From the NCBI GenBank assembly GCA_964019695.1, contig OZ026522.1:20514477-20578476 (forward strand): a stretch of DNA of 64,000 bases. The letters run 5' to 3'. Shown in pieces: positions 1-9,709 of the stretch. The stretch is from Loripinus fragilis. Its lineage: Eukaryota; Mollusca; Bivalvia; Lucinida; Lucinidae. The translations under genes and the position numbers were made by a program. The notes beneath the pieces were generated by a model. It saw only the letters and a program-made list of their open reading frames with translations. It ran no database searches and had not been told where the DNA came from. How positions within the stretch are numbered: the stretch's first letter is position 1; each line of letters opens with the position of its first letter.

Positions 1-215
1 CTGGCCAGGTCATGAGAGTTTAGTACTTATCGCCTCACCAAAAATATAGATGAAGGTTCAAGCCAAACTTTATGGCTAGTTCATGAGAGTTTAGTACATA
101 TCGCATATGCGAGCAGCGAAGGCTCAGGTGAGCCTGAAAATTTAAGCAGTATCATCACAACCTTTGCTGCTCGCACTGAAACAAAGAAGCGATGAAGATG
201 AAGGTCCAGGCCCAC
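1..215 (+). repeat. Palindromic sub-repeat at the start of the unit
   Basis: Two tandem traces of the dispersed family (CATGAGAGTTTAGTAC at 11 and again at 82). An inverted repeat follows: TGCGAGCAGCGAAGG at 108-122 pairs, with one mismatch, with CCTTTGCTGCTCGCA at 161-175. Between the arms lies the self-complementary GGCTCAGGTGAGCC. The tail GAAGATGAAGGTCCAGG recurs in variant form at each sub-repeat. It is present in all units. Confidence 0.75.
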
Positions 216-480
216 CAACTTTGTCCCTTCTAAGGCGGTGGTTCTGTTGTTGTTGATTAATTCTTTAATGTTTCTCCCATTGAATTGTGGGGACTCCGTT
301 AGTTAGGCATTACTTAGTGTTCTTTCTAGTTATGCAACCATCTTGACGAGGAAGAGAAAACATGATACCTTACTTTAACTTTCTTCCTACTATAAATGCC
401 CTGTGACTGCTCCTCGTGGTGCCGTGGGTTGGTCTGAAGTGTGTAATTGTGGGACTTCCTGATCATACTCACTTACGTAT

Positions 481-930
481 TATTGGCAAGTTCATGAGAA
501 TTCGGTACTTATTGCATAAACGAACATCATAGGATCATACGAGACTGCACATTGGTACAGTCTCGCCTGAGCTTTGCAAATCGCACTAAAAAGAAGGGAT
601 GTAGATGAAGGCTCAAGTCTAATTTTATAGGCCAATTCAAGAAAGTTTGGTACTTGTCACATATGCGAGCAGCGGAGAATCAGGCGAGACTGAACATTTG
701 CGCAGTATCGTCAAGGCCTTTGCAAATCACATTAAAAAGAAGGGATGTAGATGATGGCTCAGTCAAGTTTTATAAGCTTGGTACTTAACGCATATGCGAG
801 TAGCGAATCCCTAAAAGAAGGAATATAGATGAAGGCTCAGGCCAACAGTTTAGGGACCGTTCATGAACGTTTGGTACAAGTCACATATGCGAGCAGCGAG
901 GGCCCAGGCGAGCGTGTACATTCCTGCATT
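481..930 (+). repeat. Degenerate ~140-bp tandem sub-repeats
   Basis: About three and a half degenerate copies of the same dispersed family follow one another. Landmarks are GGTACTT near 505, 647, 780 and (as GGTACAA) 874; CATATGCGAGCAGCG near 660 and 883, with a variant at 790; and AAGAAGGGATGTAGATGA near 592 and 736. The same monomer skeleton (GAGAGTTTGGTACTTATCGC, then CATATGCGAG) forms the 78-bp minisatellite at 51-55 kb. Confidence 0.75.
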
Positions 931-1109
931 ATAGGGTACCTAAAACAACAAAGGAGAAAATAGTAGCAGACGGCAACTTCGTGGCTTGTAGGTTAAGGGA
1001 TGTACTCTTTGCATGCTAATTAATTGTACAGGCCTTTTTTCGCCTGCTGTTGTTTTACCTAAAATCAACTCCTTTCAAAAAGTTTTTGAGGGATACCGTC
1101 AGAATGCAT

Positions 1110-1194
1110 GACAAACAGTTCGAATCCAGATTAGGCCCAATTTTTTGTCAGGTCTGATCTAAGTCACAACTGTTTGCAAAGGTTATCAATAGAT
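1110..1194. repeat. Degenerate fold-back within the unit
   Basis: CAAACAGTTCGAATCCAGAT on the left faces GATCTAAGTCACAACTGTTTG on the right in imperfect inverted orientation around a T-rich centre. Similar sequence (CAAACAGTTTGGGTCCAGAT facing CAACTGTTT) sits alone at 60133-60172, so this is probably an old dispersed element captured in the unit. Confidence 0.5.
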
Positions 1195-1764
1195 AAGCAG
1201 GACACATTTATTGCCAAACGCGCACATGCAAGAAACGTGCAGAGAACATTCCTAGTTATAGCACATGAAATGTGCATGTTCTTTTGTGATCAGGTGTCCG
1301 TGCACAAACAATCACTGCTATTTAAGTCCATACAAACTAGCTGATTTGACGCATCTGCATCTTTATTCAGGATAATGCTTGAACTTGTCTCTTCCTATAA
1401 GTGACAAGATTTGTTATCCACCATCAAGAAAAGTGAAAATACACCCTGCCTTGACGAATTTGGCTTCTCGACATGCCCAAAAGTAAACCGGAAATCAGAC
1501 CAGCGTCATACGTTACCATGGTAGTCGGCTCTATTTACTGTGACAAAATAGTCCACACAAAGATCCATTTGCTTTCAACAACACGACAAACATGCATCAA
1601 TTCATACTCCTATGAAAGTTTAAATTCCAATTGAGCATTCACTTACCGAGTAGAGGGCACAGGAACTGTGCATTTCAAATAATAAAAGGTACTATTTTCG
1701 TGGGCTACCAAAGTAGAAATTTCCTTTTATAAGCCGAACTCCCCAACAGTACCAACCTTCGGTT

Positions 1765-1882
1765 CAGTCAATATTGGTATCGATGCAAGGTTATAACACC
1801 AATATAACGATACATCGATGTTCTTTCATCATTGCTGTTTTTACCAAGTAATTCTATCAATTTGATTAGGATAAATGCAGTC
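1765..1882 (+). mobile_element. 108-bp insert with CAGTC flanks inside the unit
   Basis: CAGTC occurs at 1765-1769 and again at 1878-1882. The 113 bp that follow the first CAGTC are absent from the diverged edge copy, where the aligned site is TGTGTGGTCATTC (50298-50310). A 5-bp target duplication around a 108-bp insert explains both facts. The insert lacks inverted termini. Internally ATATTGGT (1771-1778) pairs with ACCAATAT (1798-1805), and two ATCGAT palindromes follow. A deletion in the edge copy is the alternative. The insert is present in all ten full units. Confidence 0.55.
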
Positions 1883-2512
1883 ATTCTTATTCGACTACAT
1901 TGATGCACAGGCTCACTGGAGCCTTCGCATTTTGCCTCTGCTATCAGGCATATGACGAGCTGTCCTATATTGTATATAGGAGACAAGTGTCCAGATAAGT
2001 GTGCAGGGTACTTATTCATTTGGTCAAAATAAGGAGCCTTGGTGAACGCCTTATACTGTTTACTTTAATTATTAAACAAATGAAGAAGAAACTCATTTTA
2101 AATAAAGAAATACTGCCTGTAGTATGTACTTTTCTAAAGACAGTACCTGTTTAGTCGTTTATCATTTGAAAAAATTTGAAGAAAGAGACGACTCAAATCA
2201 GATTGAGGCCTCGTTAATCTGAATCTAAAACTATTTAACATATATTTTAAGCTATCAGTGTATAAATGTACCAATTCTGAATATTAAAGCTGTCCTCCAT
2301 AAAATTGTAAATGCCAAAATCAAAGTTTGAAAAAAGGCATATGATCATTTGGATGTTAGATTCTCTGATGTTATATAGAAAGGGTAATGCTGGCTTGTTT
2401 CCCCAATAATAACTCATCTCCCATTGAATACCAGTATTAATTGGTAACCACCCAGGGAGTTCCACCACCCCAATGTAAAAAAATGCCCAGACCAACCCAG
2501 GACCCATCCGGA

Positions 2513-2577
2513 AAAAAATAAAAAGATTTAAAAAAAATAAATAAAAAAGTAAAAAAAAAAAATAATAAAAAGAAATG
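2513..2577 (+). repeat. A-rich tract, main source of unit-length variation
   Basis: Almost pure A with scattered T and G (A7TAAAAAG, then A12TAAT in units 1-4). Units 5-10 have A14 or A15 with the internal T lost. On the opposite strand this is a T-rich stretch, which creates a spurious hydrophobic open frame. It is a slippage-prone site and a useful phylogenetic marker within the array. Confidence 0.85.
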
Positions 2578-2600
2578 GAAAGAGGGAGCTGTCTTTGCGA

Positions 2601-2654
2601 ATCCTCCCTCGGAGGATCCGCTTGTTGACGAGCCTTCATAGGAAAAAGGCTCGT
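2601..2654. other. Two adjacent perfect hairpins
   Basis: ATCCTCC/GGAGGAT (7 bp, 3-nt loop, 2601-2617) is followed by ACGAGCCTT/AAGGCTCGT (9 bp, 9-nt loop, 2628-2654). They lie beside the A-rich tract in every unit. On the minus strand they are followed by a T-rich run. Function is unknown; they could be the 3' end of an old element. Confidence 0.5.
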
Positions 2655-2985
2655 AAGGCGTGGCCTAGAGCGTCATAACATACTGGTATGTTCAAATTCT
2701 GTGGTAATTAAGTATGCCAGAAATATTAAATAAGTAGCGTTAGTATTTGTAAATAACATAATGAATATAGCATTCTATGATATTTGCTTCATTAATTTGA
2801 AGACAGAACTGTAATACAGCTTGAAATTTCAACGTTGTGAAATTTCTTTGGGGCAAATCGATTATATTGTCTTGTTTTTGCTAAATTTGGGATTTAAATT
2901 GCTTAAACACCAAGAGTGATGTCCCTTTAAACAAAAATCTACACAAATCACTTACTTAAAGAAATGTTAATCCTTTACATTAATA

Positions 2986-3078
2986 GGCCCAGATAGCTCA
3001 GGGGCAAGGTAGGCTTTCTCCAAAACCAACCTCAGCTCTTGAACATCAAAGCTATGGGTTCGAATCCCACAAAATCCA
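2986..3078 (+). other. tRNA-like Pol III module (SINE-type head), unit 1
   Basis: Box A TAGCTCAGGGG (2994-3004) fits the consensus TRGYNNARNNG. Box B GGTTCGAATCC (3057-3067) fits GGTTCGANTCC exactly; the 52 nt between them is within the range for tRNA genes. The 5' end GCCCAGATAGCTCAG resembles the head of eukaryotic tRNA-Lys. A T-arm forms with four of five pairs (3054-3070). The acceptor ends do not pair (GCCCAGA against AAAATCC) and no clean D or anticodon stem is visible, so this is not a functional tRNA. A T11 run at 3104-3114 could terminate Pol III transcription, giving a predicted RNA of about 120 nt. A tRNA-derived SINE head is the likeliest origin. Confidence 0.6.
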
Positions 3079-3103
3079 TTTAGACCAAAAAAGAGAAAAA
3101 AAC

Positions 3104-3114
3104 TTTTTTTTTTT
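3104..3114 (+). terminator. T-run, candidate Pol III terminator (unit 1)
   Basis: Eleven Ts (ten in the other units) begin 26 bp after the tRNA-like module. Four or more Ts suffice for Pol III termination. It could equally be the remains of a SINE tail on the opposite strand. Confidence 0.4.
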
Positions 3115-3498
3115 ACTTTTTATATGAGCAGATTATACATGGAAACAATCAATATCTTTATTTTTGTATAACCGTTGTAATTGCGAAATCAGGATACTAA
3201 TTGATGAGATTTGAAATAAGCAGTAAACGTGTACATATCGTTTTAGAACCGTGACATACGACAATGGCTGTTGAGCAAATGCGAAGACCAAATGACACAC
3301 TTACCAGCCACACATACAATATTTGACCATCTCTGTGGAACTATGCAAGCTAATGCGAATCTTTGTTTTAGGCATATGCTAACTATCACATTTCCTGCAT
3401 TGGGTATTCACGGAAGAGACCGTTAGAAAATGATACATGTACCTATATCAATATGCGTACAGTTATTCATTAAATGAGCATACGTATTTATCTAGTGA

Positions 3499-4535
3499 GG
3501 CTGGTTCTAGTTTATAAAGGTGAACCTTCATATACCACCATACTTTGTGTATGCTGATAGTGGTGGCTCTGTTAAGTCTATGCAGATGCGCTGGTTCGTT
3601 CAAACACTTCCTTGGCGTCCATGTGCAAAAAGCCTACTGCAAAATTAGTGCTTATTGCTGGGCGTTCAGCAAAGGCCCTGGTCAGCCTGCTGCACATATG
3701 CGCAGTCTCGCCAGAGCCTTCGCTCAACGTGTGAATGTATCTGTTGCAAATACTTTAAACGCGTGTGTGAAACTGTCCTGGAGTTTGGTGTGCCAGTGCA
3801 AACAGTGAAAGATCTGCAAAGGCTGCTCAGATGTTTGTTCTCATTTGAAAATGTCGCCCATTTTGTGAGATATTTGTACTTATCTCATGTGTATCCAGTA
3901 TTGGCTGAAACCAGCCAGCACATCTGTGCAATCTTGCAAGAGCATTTACTGTTTGCACACAGTGTACTTATCGCATATGCACATACATGTAACCATTTTT
4001 AACATGCAGACGCAACTATCCAGTAGGCTTCAGTTCTATTTTTGGTGTATAAAGGTTTTGTGCGCACGCATTGAACGCGCTTGTGAGAATGTGTGGATTG
4101 TCAAACTCATTTGAGTCTTCACTGGTTGCACATCAGTAACAAACCTGCCAATGAAAATTTTAAAGTATTCTTTACATGCGAGACCAAAGAAGGCACATGT
4201 GATCCTGGCCAGCTGTGCAGTCTCTTCAGATCATTCGACTGCTCGTCGTATAATCGCACTTATCGCACGTGCGTCAAACCCTTCTTTAACTCTTTGCATG
4301 CTGGGTAATATTTCCTGCATTTGTTGACGTCTGCTGCCTTTTTTCAAAATTAACTTTTTTTGTCGGTCCCGATCTGGGTCCAAACTGCTTGCATAGGTTA
4401 CCAGCAAGTATGCTATGCTAGTAAGGAAAGAGTTAAACGTACATGTCCAACTATCCATTGCGGCTAGGGGCTAGATTTTGATATATACCTTCATCTACTA
4501 CCATACTTTGGGTATGCAAACACTGTAGACTCTGG
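3499..4535 (+). repeat. Diverged internal direct repeats in the unit
   Basis: The segment 3499-3571 (GGCTGGTTCTAG, then ACCTTCATATACCACCATAC, then TTTGTGTATGC) recurs in diverged form at 4462-4535 (GGGGCTAG, then ACCTTCATCTACTACCATAC, then TTTGGGTATGC). A shorter third trace lies at 4014-4057 (AACTATCCAGTAGGC, compare AACTATCCATTGCGGC at 4449). The unit therefore grew by older duplications before its recent amplification. The sequence between the traces is degenerate relative to the palindromic family, with no gene recognised. Confidence 0.6.
3664..3727. repeat. Palindromic core of the dispersed family within the unit
   Basis: GCAAAGGCCCTGGTCAGCCT near 3670 faces AGTCTCGCCAGAGCCTTCGC ending near 3724, around GCACATATGCGC. 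The same design recurs in the small elements at 55664-55723, 58661-58712 and 59492-59530. It is present in all units. Confidence 0.65.
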
Positions 4536-4855
4536 ATAAAATGGGTGACTGTACAGATTCGTATAAGCCCTCGTTGTAATTCTTAAAATCTATAAGTTGG
4601 ATTGTTACAACTGACAATGAAGATTTTTCACAGGTTATTACAGAAAAAGTGACTTTCTCTTCATTTTGTTTCTTGAAGGACAGGTTTACTATGAGGAGCC
4701 AAACGAGATGAGGTCGTTACCTGCAAGCAAACTACAAGGAAATAGATAAGACTGTAAAGAAGCGAATCCTTCTCCTAAGTCTTAATGTTGCACTGTTCAC
4801 AGAGCTTATGTGTCTGTCCTGTGTCCTTCCAAGGTTATGCCAGTAGATACGTATA

Positions 4856-7800
4856 CTGGCCAGGTCATGAGAGTTTAGTACTTATCGCCTCACCAAAAAT
4901 ATAGATGAAGGTTCAAGCCAAACTTTATGGCTAGTTCATGAGAGTTTAGTACATATCGCATATGCGAGCAGCGAAGGCTCAGGTGAGCCTGAAAATTTAA
5001 GCAGTATCATCACAACCTTTGCTGCTCGCACTGAAACAAAGAAGCGATGAAGATGAAGGTCCAGGCCCACCAACTTTGTCCCTTCTAAGGCGGTGGTTCT
5101 GTTGTTGTTGATTAATTCTTTAATGTTTCTCCCATTGAATTGTGGGGACTCCGTTAGTTAGGCATTACTTAGTGTTCTTTCTAGTTATGCAACCATCTTG
5201 ACGAGGAAGAGAAAACATGATACCTTACTTTAACTTTCTTCCTACTATAAATGCCCTGTGACTGCTCCTTGTGGTGCCGTGGGTTGGTCTGAAGTGTGTA
5301 ATTGTGGGACTTCCTGATCATACTCACTTACGTATTATTGGCAAGTTCATGAGAATTCGGTACTTATTGCATAAACGAACATCATAGGATCATACGAGAC
5401 TGCACATTGGTACAGTCTCGCCTGAGCTTTGCAAATCGCACTAAAAAGAAGGGATGTAGATGAAGGCTCAAGTCTAATTTTATAGGCCAATTCAAGAAAG
5501 TTTGGTACTTGTCACATATGCGAGCAGCGGAGAATCAGGCGAGACTGAACATTTGCGCAGTATCGTCAAGGCCTTTGCAAATCACATTAAAAAGAAGGGA
5601 TGTAGATGATGGCTCAGTCAAGTTTTATAAGCTTGGTACTTAACGCATATGCGAGTAGCGAATCCCTAAAAGAAGGGATATAGATGAAGGCTCAGGCCAA
5701 CAGTTTAGGGACCGTTCATGAACGTTTGGTACAAGTCACATATGCGAGCAGCGAGGGCCCAGGCGAGCGTGTACATTCCTGCATTATAGGGTACCTAAAA
5801 CAACAAAGGAGAAAATAGTAGCAGACGGCAACTTCGTGGCTTGTAGGTTAAGGGACGTACTCTTTGCATGCTAATTAATTGTACAGGCCTTTTTTCGCCT
5901 GCTGTTGTTTTACCTAAAATCAACTCCTTTCAAAAAGTTTTTGAGGGATACCGTCAGAATGCATGACAAACAGTTCGAATCCAGATTAGGCCCAATTTTT
6001 TGTCAGGTCTGATCTAAGTCACAACTGTTTGCAAAGGTTATCAATAGATAAGCAGGACACATTTATTGCCAAACGCGCACATGCAAGAAACGTGCAGAGA
6101 ACATTCCTAGTTATAGCACATGAAATGTGCATGTTCTTTTGTGATCAGGTGTCCGTGCACAAACAATCACTGCTATTTAAGTCCATGCAAACTAGCTGAT
6201 TTGACGCATCTGCATCTTTATTCAGGATAATGCTTGAACTTGTCTCTTCCTATAAGTGACAAGATTTGTTATCCACCATCAAGAAAAGTGAAAATACACC
6301 CTGCCTTGACGAATTTGGCTTCTCGACATGCCCAAAAGTAAACCGGAAATCAGACCAGCGTCATACGTTACCATGGTAGTCGGCTCTATTTACTGTGACA
6401 AAATAGTCCACACAAAGATCCATTTGCTTTCAACAACACGACAAACATGCATCAATTCATACTCCTATGAAAGTTTAAATTCCAATTGAGCATTCACTTA
6501 CCGAGTAGAGGGCACAGGAACTGTGCATTTCAAATAATAAAAGGTACTATTTTCGTGGGCTACCAAAGTAGAAATTTCCTTTTATAAGCCGAACTCCCCA
6601 ACAGTACCAACCTTCGGTTCAGTCAATATTGGTATCGATGCAAGGTTATAACACCAATATAACGATACATCGATGTTCTTTCATCATTGCTGTTTTTACC
6701 AAGTAATTCTATCAATTTGATTAGGATAAATGCAGTCATTCTTATTCGACTACATTGATGCACAGGCTCACTGGAGCCTTCGCATTTTGCCTCTGCTATC
6801 AGGCATATGACGAGCTGTCCTATATTGTATATAGGAGACAAGTGTCCAGATAAGTGTGCAGGGTACTTATTCATTTGGTCAAAATAAGGAGCCTTGGTGA
6901 ACGCCTTATACTGTTTACTTTAATTATTAAACAAATGAAGAAGAAACTCATTTTAAATAAAGAAATACTGCCTGTAGTATGTACTTTTCTAAAGACAGTA
7001 CCTGTTTAGTCGTTTATCATTTGAAAAAATTTGAAGAAAGAGACGACTCAAATCAGATTGAGGCCTCGTTAATCTGAATCTAAAACTATTTAACATATAT
7101 TTTAAGCTATCAGTGTATAAATGTACCAATTCTGAATATTAAAGCTGTCCTCCATAAAATTGTAAATGCCAAAATCAAAGTTTGAAAAAAGGCATATGAT
7201 CATTTGGATGTTAGATTCTCTGATGTTATATAGAAAGGGTAATGCTGGCTTGTTTCCCCAATAATAACTCATCTCCCATTGAATACCAGTATTAATTGGT
7301 AACCACCCAGGGAGTTCCACCACCCCAATGTAAAAAAATGCCCAGACCAACCCAGGACCCATCCGGAAAAAAATAAAAAGATTTAAAAAAAATAAATAAA
7401 AAAGTAAAAAAAAAAAATAATAAAAAGAAATGGAAAGAGGGAGCTGTCTTTGCGAATCCTCCCTCGGAGGATCCGCTTGTTGACGAGCCTTCATAGGAAA
7501 AAGGCTCGTAAGGCGTGGCCTAGAGCGTCATAACATACTGGTATGTTCAAATTCTGTGGTAATTAAGTATGCCAGAAATATTAAATAAGTAGCGTTAGTA
7601 TTTGTAAATAACATAATGAATATAGCATTCTATGATATTTGCTTCATTAATTTGAAGACAGAACTGTAATACAGCTTGAAATTTCAACGTTGTGAAATTT
7701 CTTTGGGGCAAATCGATTATATTGTCTTGTTTTTGCTAAATTTGGGATTTAAATTGCTTAAACACCAAGAGTGATGTCCCTTTAAACAAAAATCTACACA

Positions 7801-9709
7801 AATCACTTACTTAAAGAAATGTTAATCCTTTACATTAATAGGCCCAGATAGCTCAGGGGCAAGGTAGGCTTTCTCCAAAACCAACCTCAGCTCTTGAACA
7901 TCAAAGCTATGGGTTCGAATCCCACAAAATCCATTTAGACCAAAAAAGAGAAAAAAACTTTTTTTTTTACTTTTTATATGAGCAGATTATACATGGAAAC
8001 AATCAATATCTTTATTTTTGTATAACCGTTGTAATTGCGAAATCAGGATACTAATTGATGAGATTTGAAATAAGCAGTAAACGTGTACATATCGTTTTAG
8101 AACCGTGACATACGACAATGGCTGTTGAGCAAATGCGAAGACCAAATGACACACTTACCAGCCACACATACAATATTTGACCATCTCTGTGGAACTATGC
8201 AAGCTAATGCGAATCTTTGTTTTAGGCATATGCTAACTATCACATTTCCTGCATTGGGTATTCACGGAAGAGACCGTTAGAAAATGATACATGTACCTAT
8301 ATCAATATGCGTACAGTTATTCATTAAATGAGCATACGTATTTATCTAGTGAGGCTGGTTCTAGTTTATAAAGGTGAACCTTCATATACCACCATACTTT
8401 GTGTATGCTGATAGTGGTGGCTCTGTTAAGTCTATGCAGATGCGCTGGTTCGTTCAAACACTTCCTTGGCGTCCATGTGCAAAAAGCCTACTGCAAAATT
8501 AGTGCTTATTGCTGGGCGTTCAGCAAAGGCCCTGGTCAGCCTGCTGCACATATGCGCAGTCTCGCCAGAGCCTTCGCTCAACGTGTGAATGTATCTGTTG
8601 CAAATACTTTAAACGCGTGTGTGAAACTGTCCTGGAGTTTGGTGTGCCAGTGCAAACAGTGAAAGATCTGCAAAGGCTGCTCAGATGTTTGTTCTCATTT
8701 GAAAATGTCGCCCATTTTGTGAGATATTTGTACTTATCTCATGTGTATCCAGTATTGGCTGAAACCAGCCAGCACATCTGTGCAATCTTGCAAGAGCATT
8801 TACTGTTTGCACACAGTGTACTTATCGCATATGCACATACATGTAACCATTTTTAACATGCAGACGCAACTATCCAGTAGGCTTCAGTTCTATTTTTGGT
8901 GTATAAAGGTTTTGTGCGCACGCATTGAACGCGCTTGTGAGAATGTGTGTATTGTCAAACTCATTTGAGTCTTCACTGGTTGCACATCAGTAACAAACCT
9001 GCCAATGAAAATTTTAAAGTATTCTTTACATGCGAGACCAAAGAAGGCACATGTGATCCTGGCCAGCTGTGCAGTCTCTTCAGATCATTCGACTGCTCGT
9101 CGTATAATCGCACTTATCGCACGTGCGTCAAACCCTTCTTTAACTCTTTGCATGCTGGGTAATATTTCCTGCATTTGTTGACGTCTGCTGCCTTTTTTCA
9201 AAATTAACTTTTTTTGTCGGTCCCGATCTGGGTCCAAACTGCTTGCATAGGTTACCAGCAAGTATGCTATGCTAGTAAGGAAAGAGTTAAACGTACATGT
9301 CCAACTATCCATTGCGGCTAGGGGCTAGATTTTGATATATACCTTCATCTACTACCATACTTTGGGTATGCAAACACTGTAGACTCTGGATAAAATGGGT
9401 GACTGTACAGATTCGTATAAGCCCTCGTTGTAATTCTTAAAATCTATAAGTTGGATTGTTACAACTGACAATGAAGATTTTTCACAGGTTATTACAGAAA
9501 AAGTGACTTTCTCTTCATTTTGGTTCTTGAAGGACAGGTTTACTATGAGGAGCCAAACGAGATGAGGTCGTTACCTGCAAGCAAACTACAAGGAAATAGA
9601 TAAGACTGTAAAGAAGCGAATCCTTCTCCTAAGTCTTAATGTTGCACTGTTCACAGAGCTTATGTGTCTGTCCTGTGTCCTTCCAAGGTTATGCCAGTAG
9701 ATACGTATA
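4856..9709 (+). repeat. Macrosatellite unit 2
   Basis: Full unit of 4,854 bp with left-block alleles. Private changes: T at 5270, C at 5856 and T at 8950. Confidence 0.95.
7841..7933 (+). other. tRNA-like Pol III module, unit 2
   Basis: Same sequence as in unit 1, with box A and box B intact. The terminator-like run at 7959-7968 has ten Ts. Confidence 0.6.

Larger units (their letters stand above)
1..4855 (+). repeat. Macrosatellite unit 1 (reference copy)
   Basis: Full unit of 4,855 bp. Private changes include A at 822, A at 1332, T at 4669 and an 11-T run at 3104-3114 (ten Ts elsewhere). It carries the left-block alleles: C at 4076, A at 4677, and a T at 2563 interrupting the A-tract. Stretches of the unit in which I see nothing recognisable are 216-480, 1200-1764, 1883-2512, 2655-2985 and 3115-3498. 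Confidence 0.95.

Noticed and set aside
1768..2639. Minus-strand frames of 83 and 130 codons in each unit, the second with a hydrophobic stretch that looks like a membrane segment
   Set aside because: The hydrophobic stretch is the translation of the A-rich tract read as T-rich; its frame is lost in units 5, 8 and 9 through homopolymer changes. The 83-codon frame spans the 108-bp insert, so it cannot be ancestral.
2986..3078. Functional tRNA gene, tRNA-Lys or a class II tRNA
   Set aside because: Acceptor strands do not pair, no good D or anticodon stem can be drawn, and the segment is too long for a class I tRNA without an obvious intron. Only the promoter boxes and the T-arm are preserved.
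3545..4458. Overlapping short open frames (71-115 codons) on both strands, repeated in each unit
   Set aside because: They overlap in different frames and on both strands, lack recognisable motifs, and unit 6 has a frameshift that merges two of them. Their repetition only reflects the repetition of the unit.
1..4855. rDNA, 5S, snRNA or histone cluster as the identity of the tandem unit
   Set aside because: I looked for recognisable 5S, U1, U2, U5 and U6 sequence starts and for histone-like frames on both strands and saw none.
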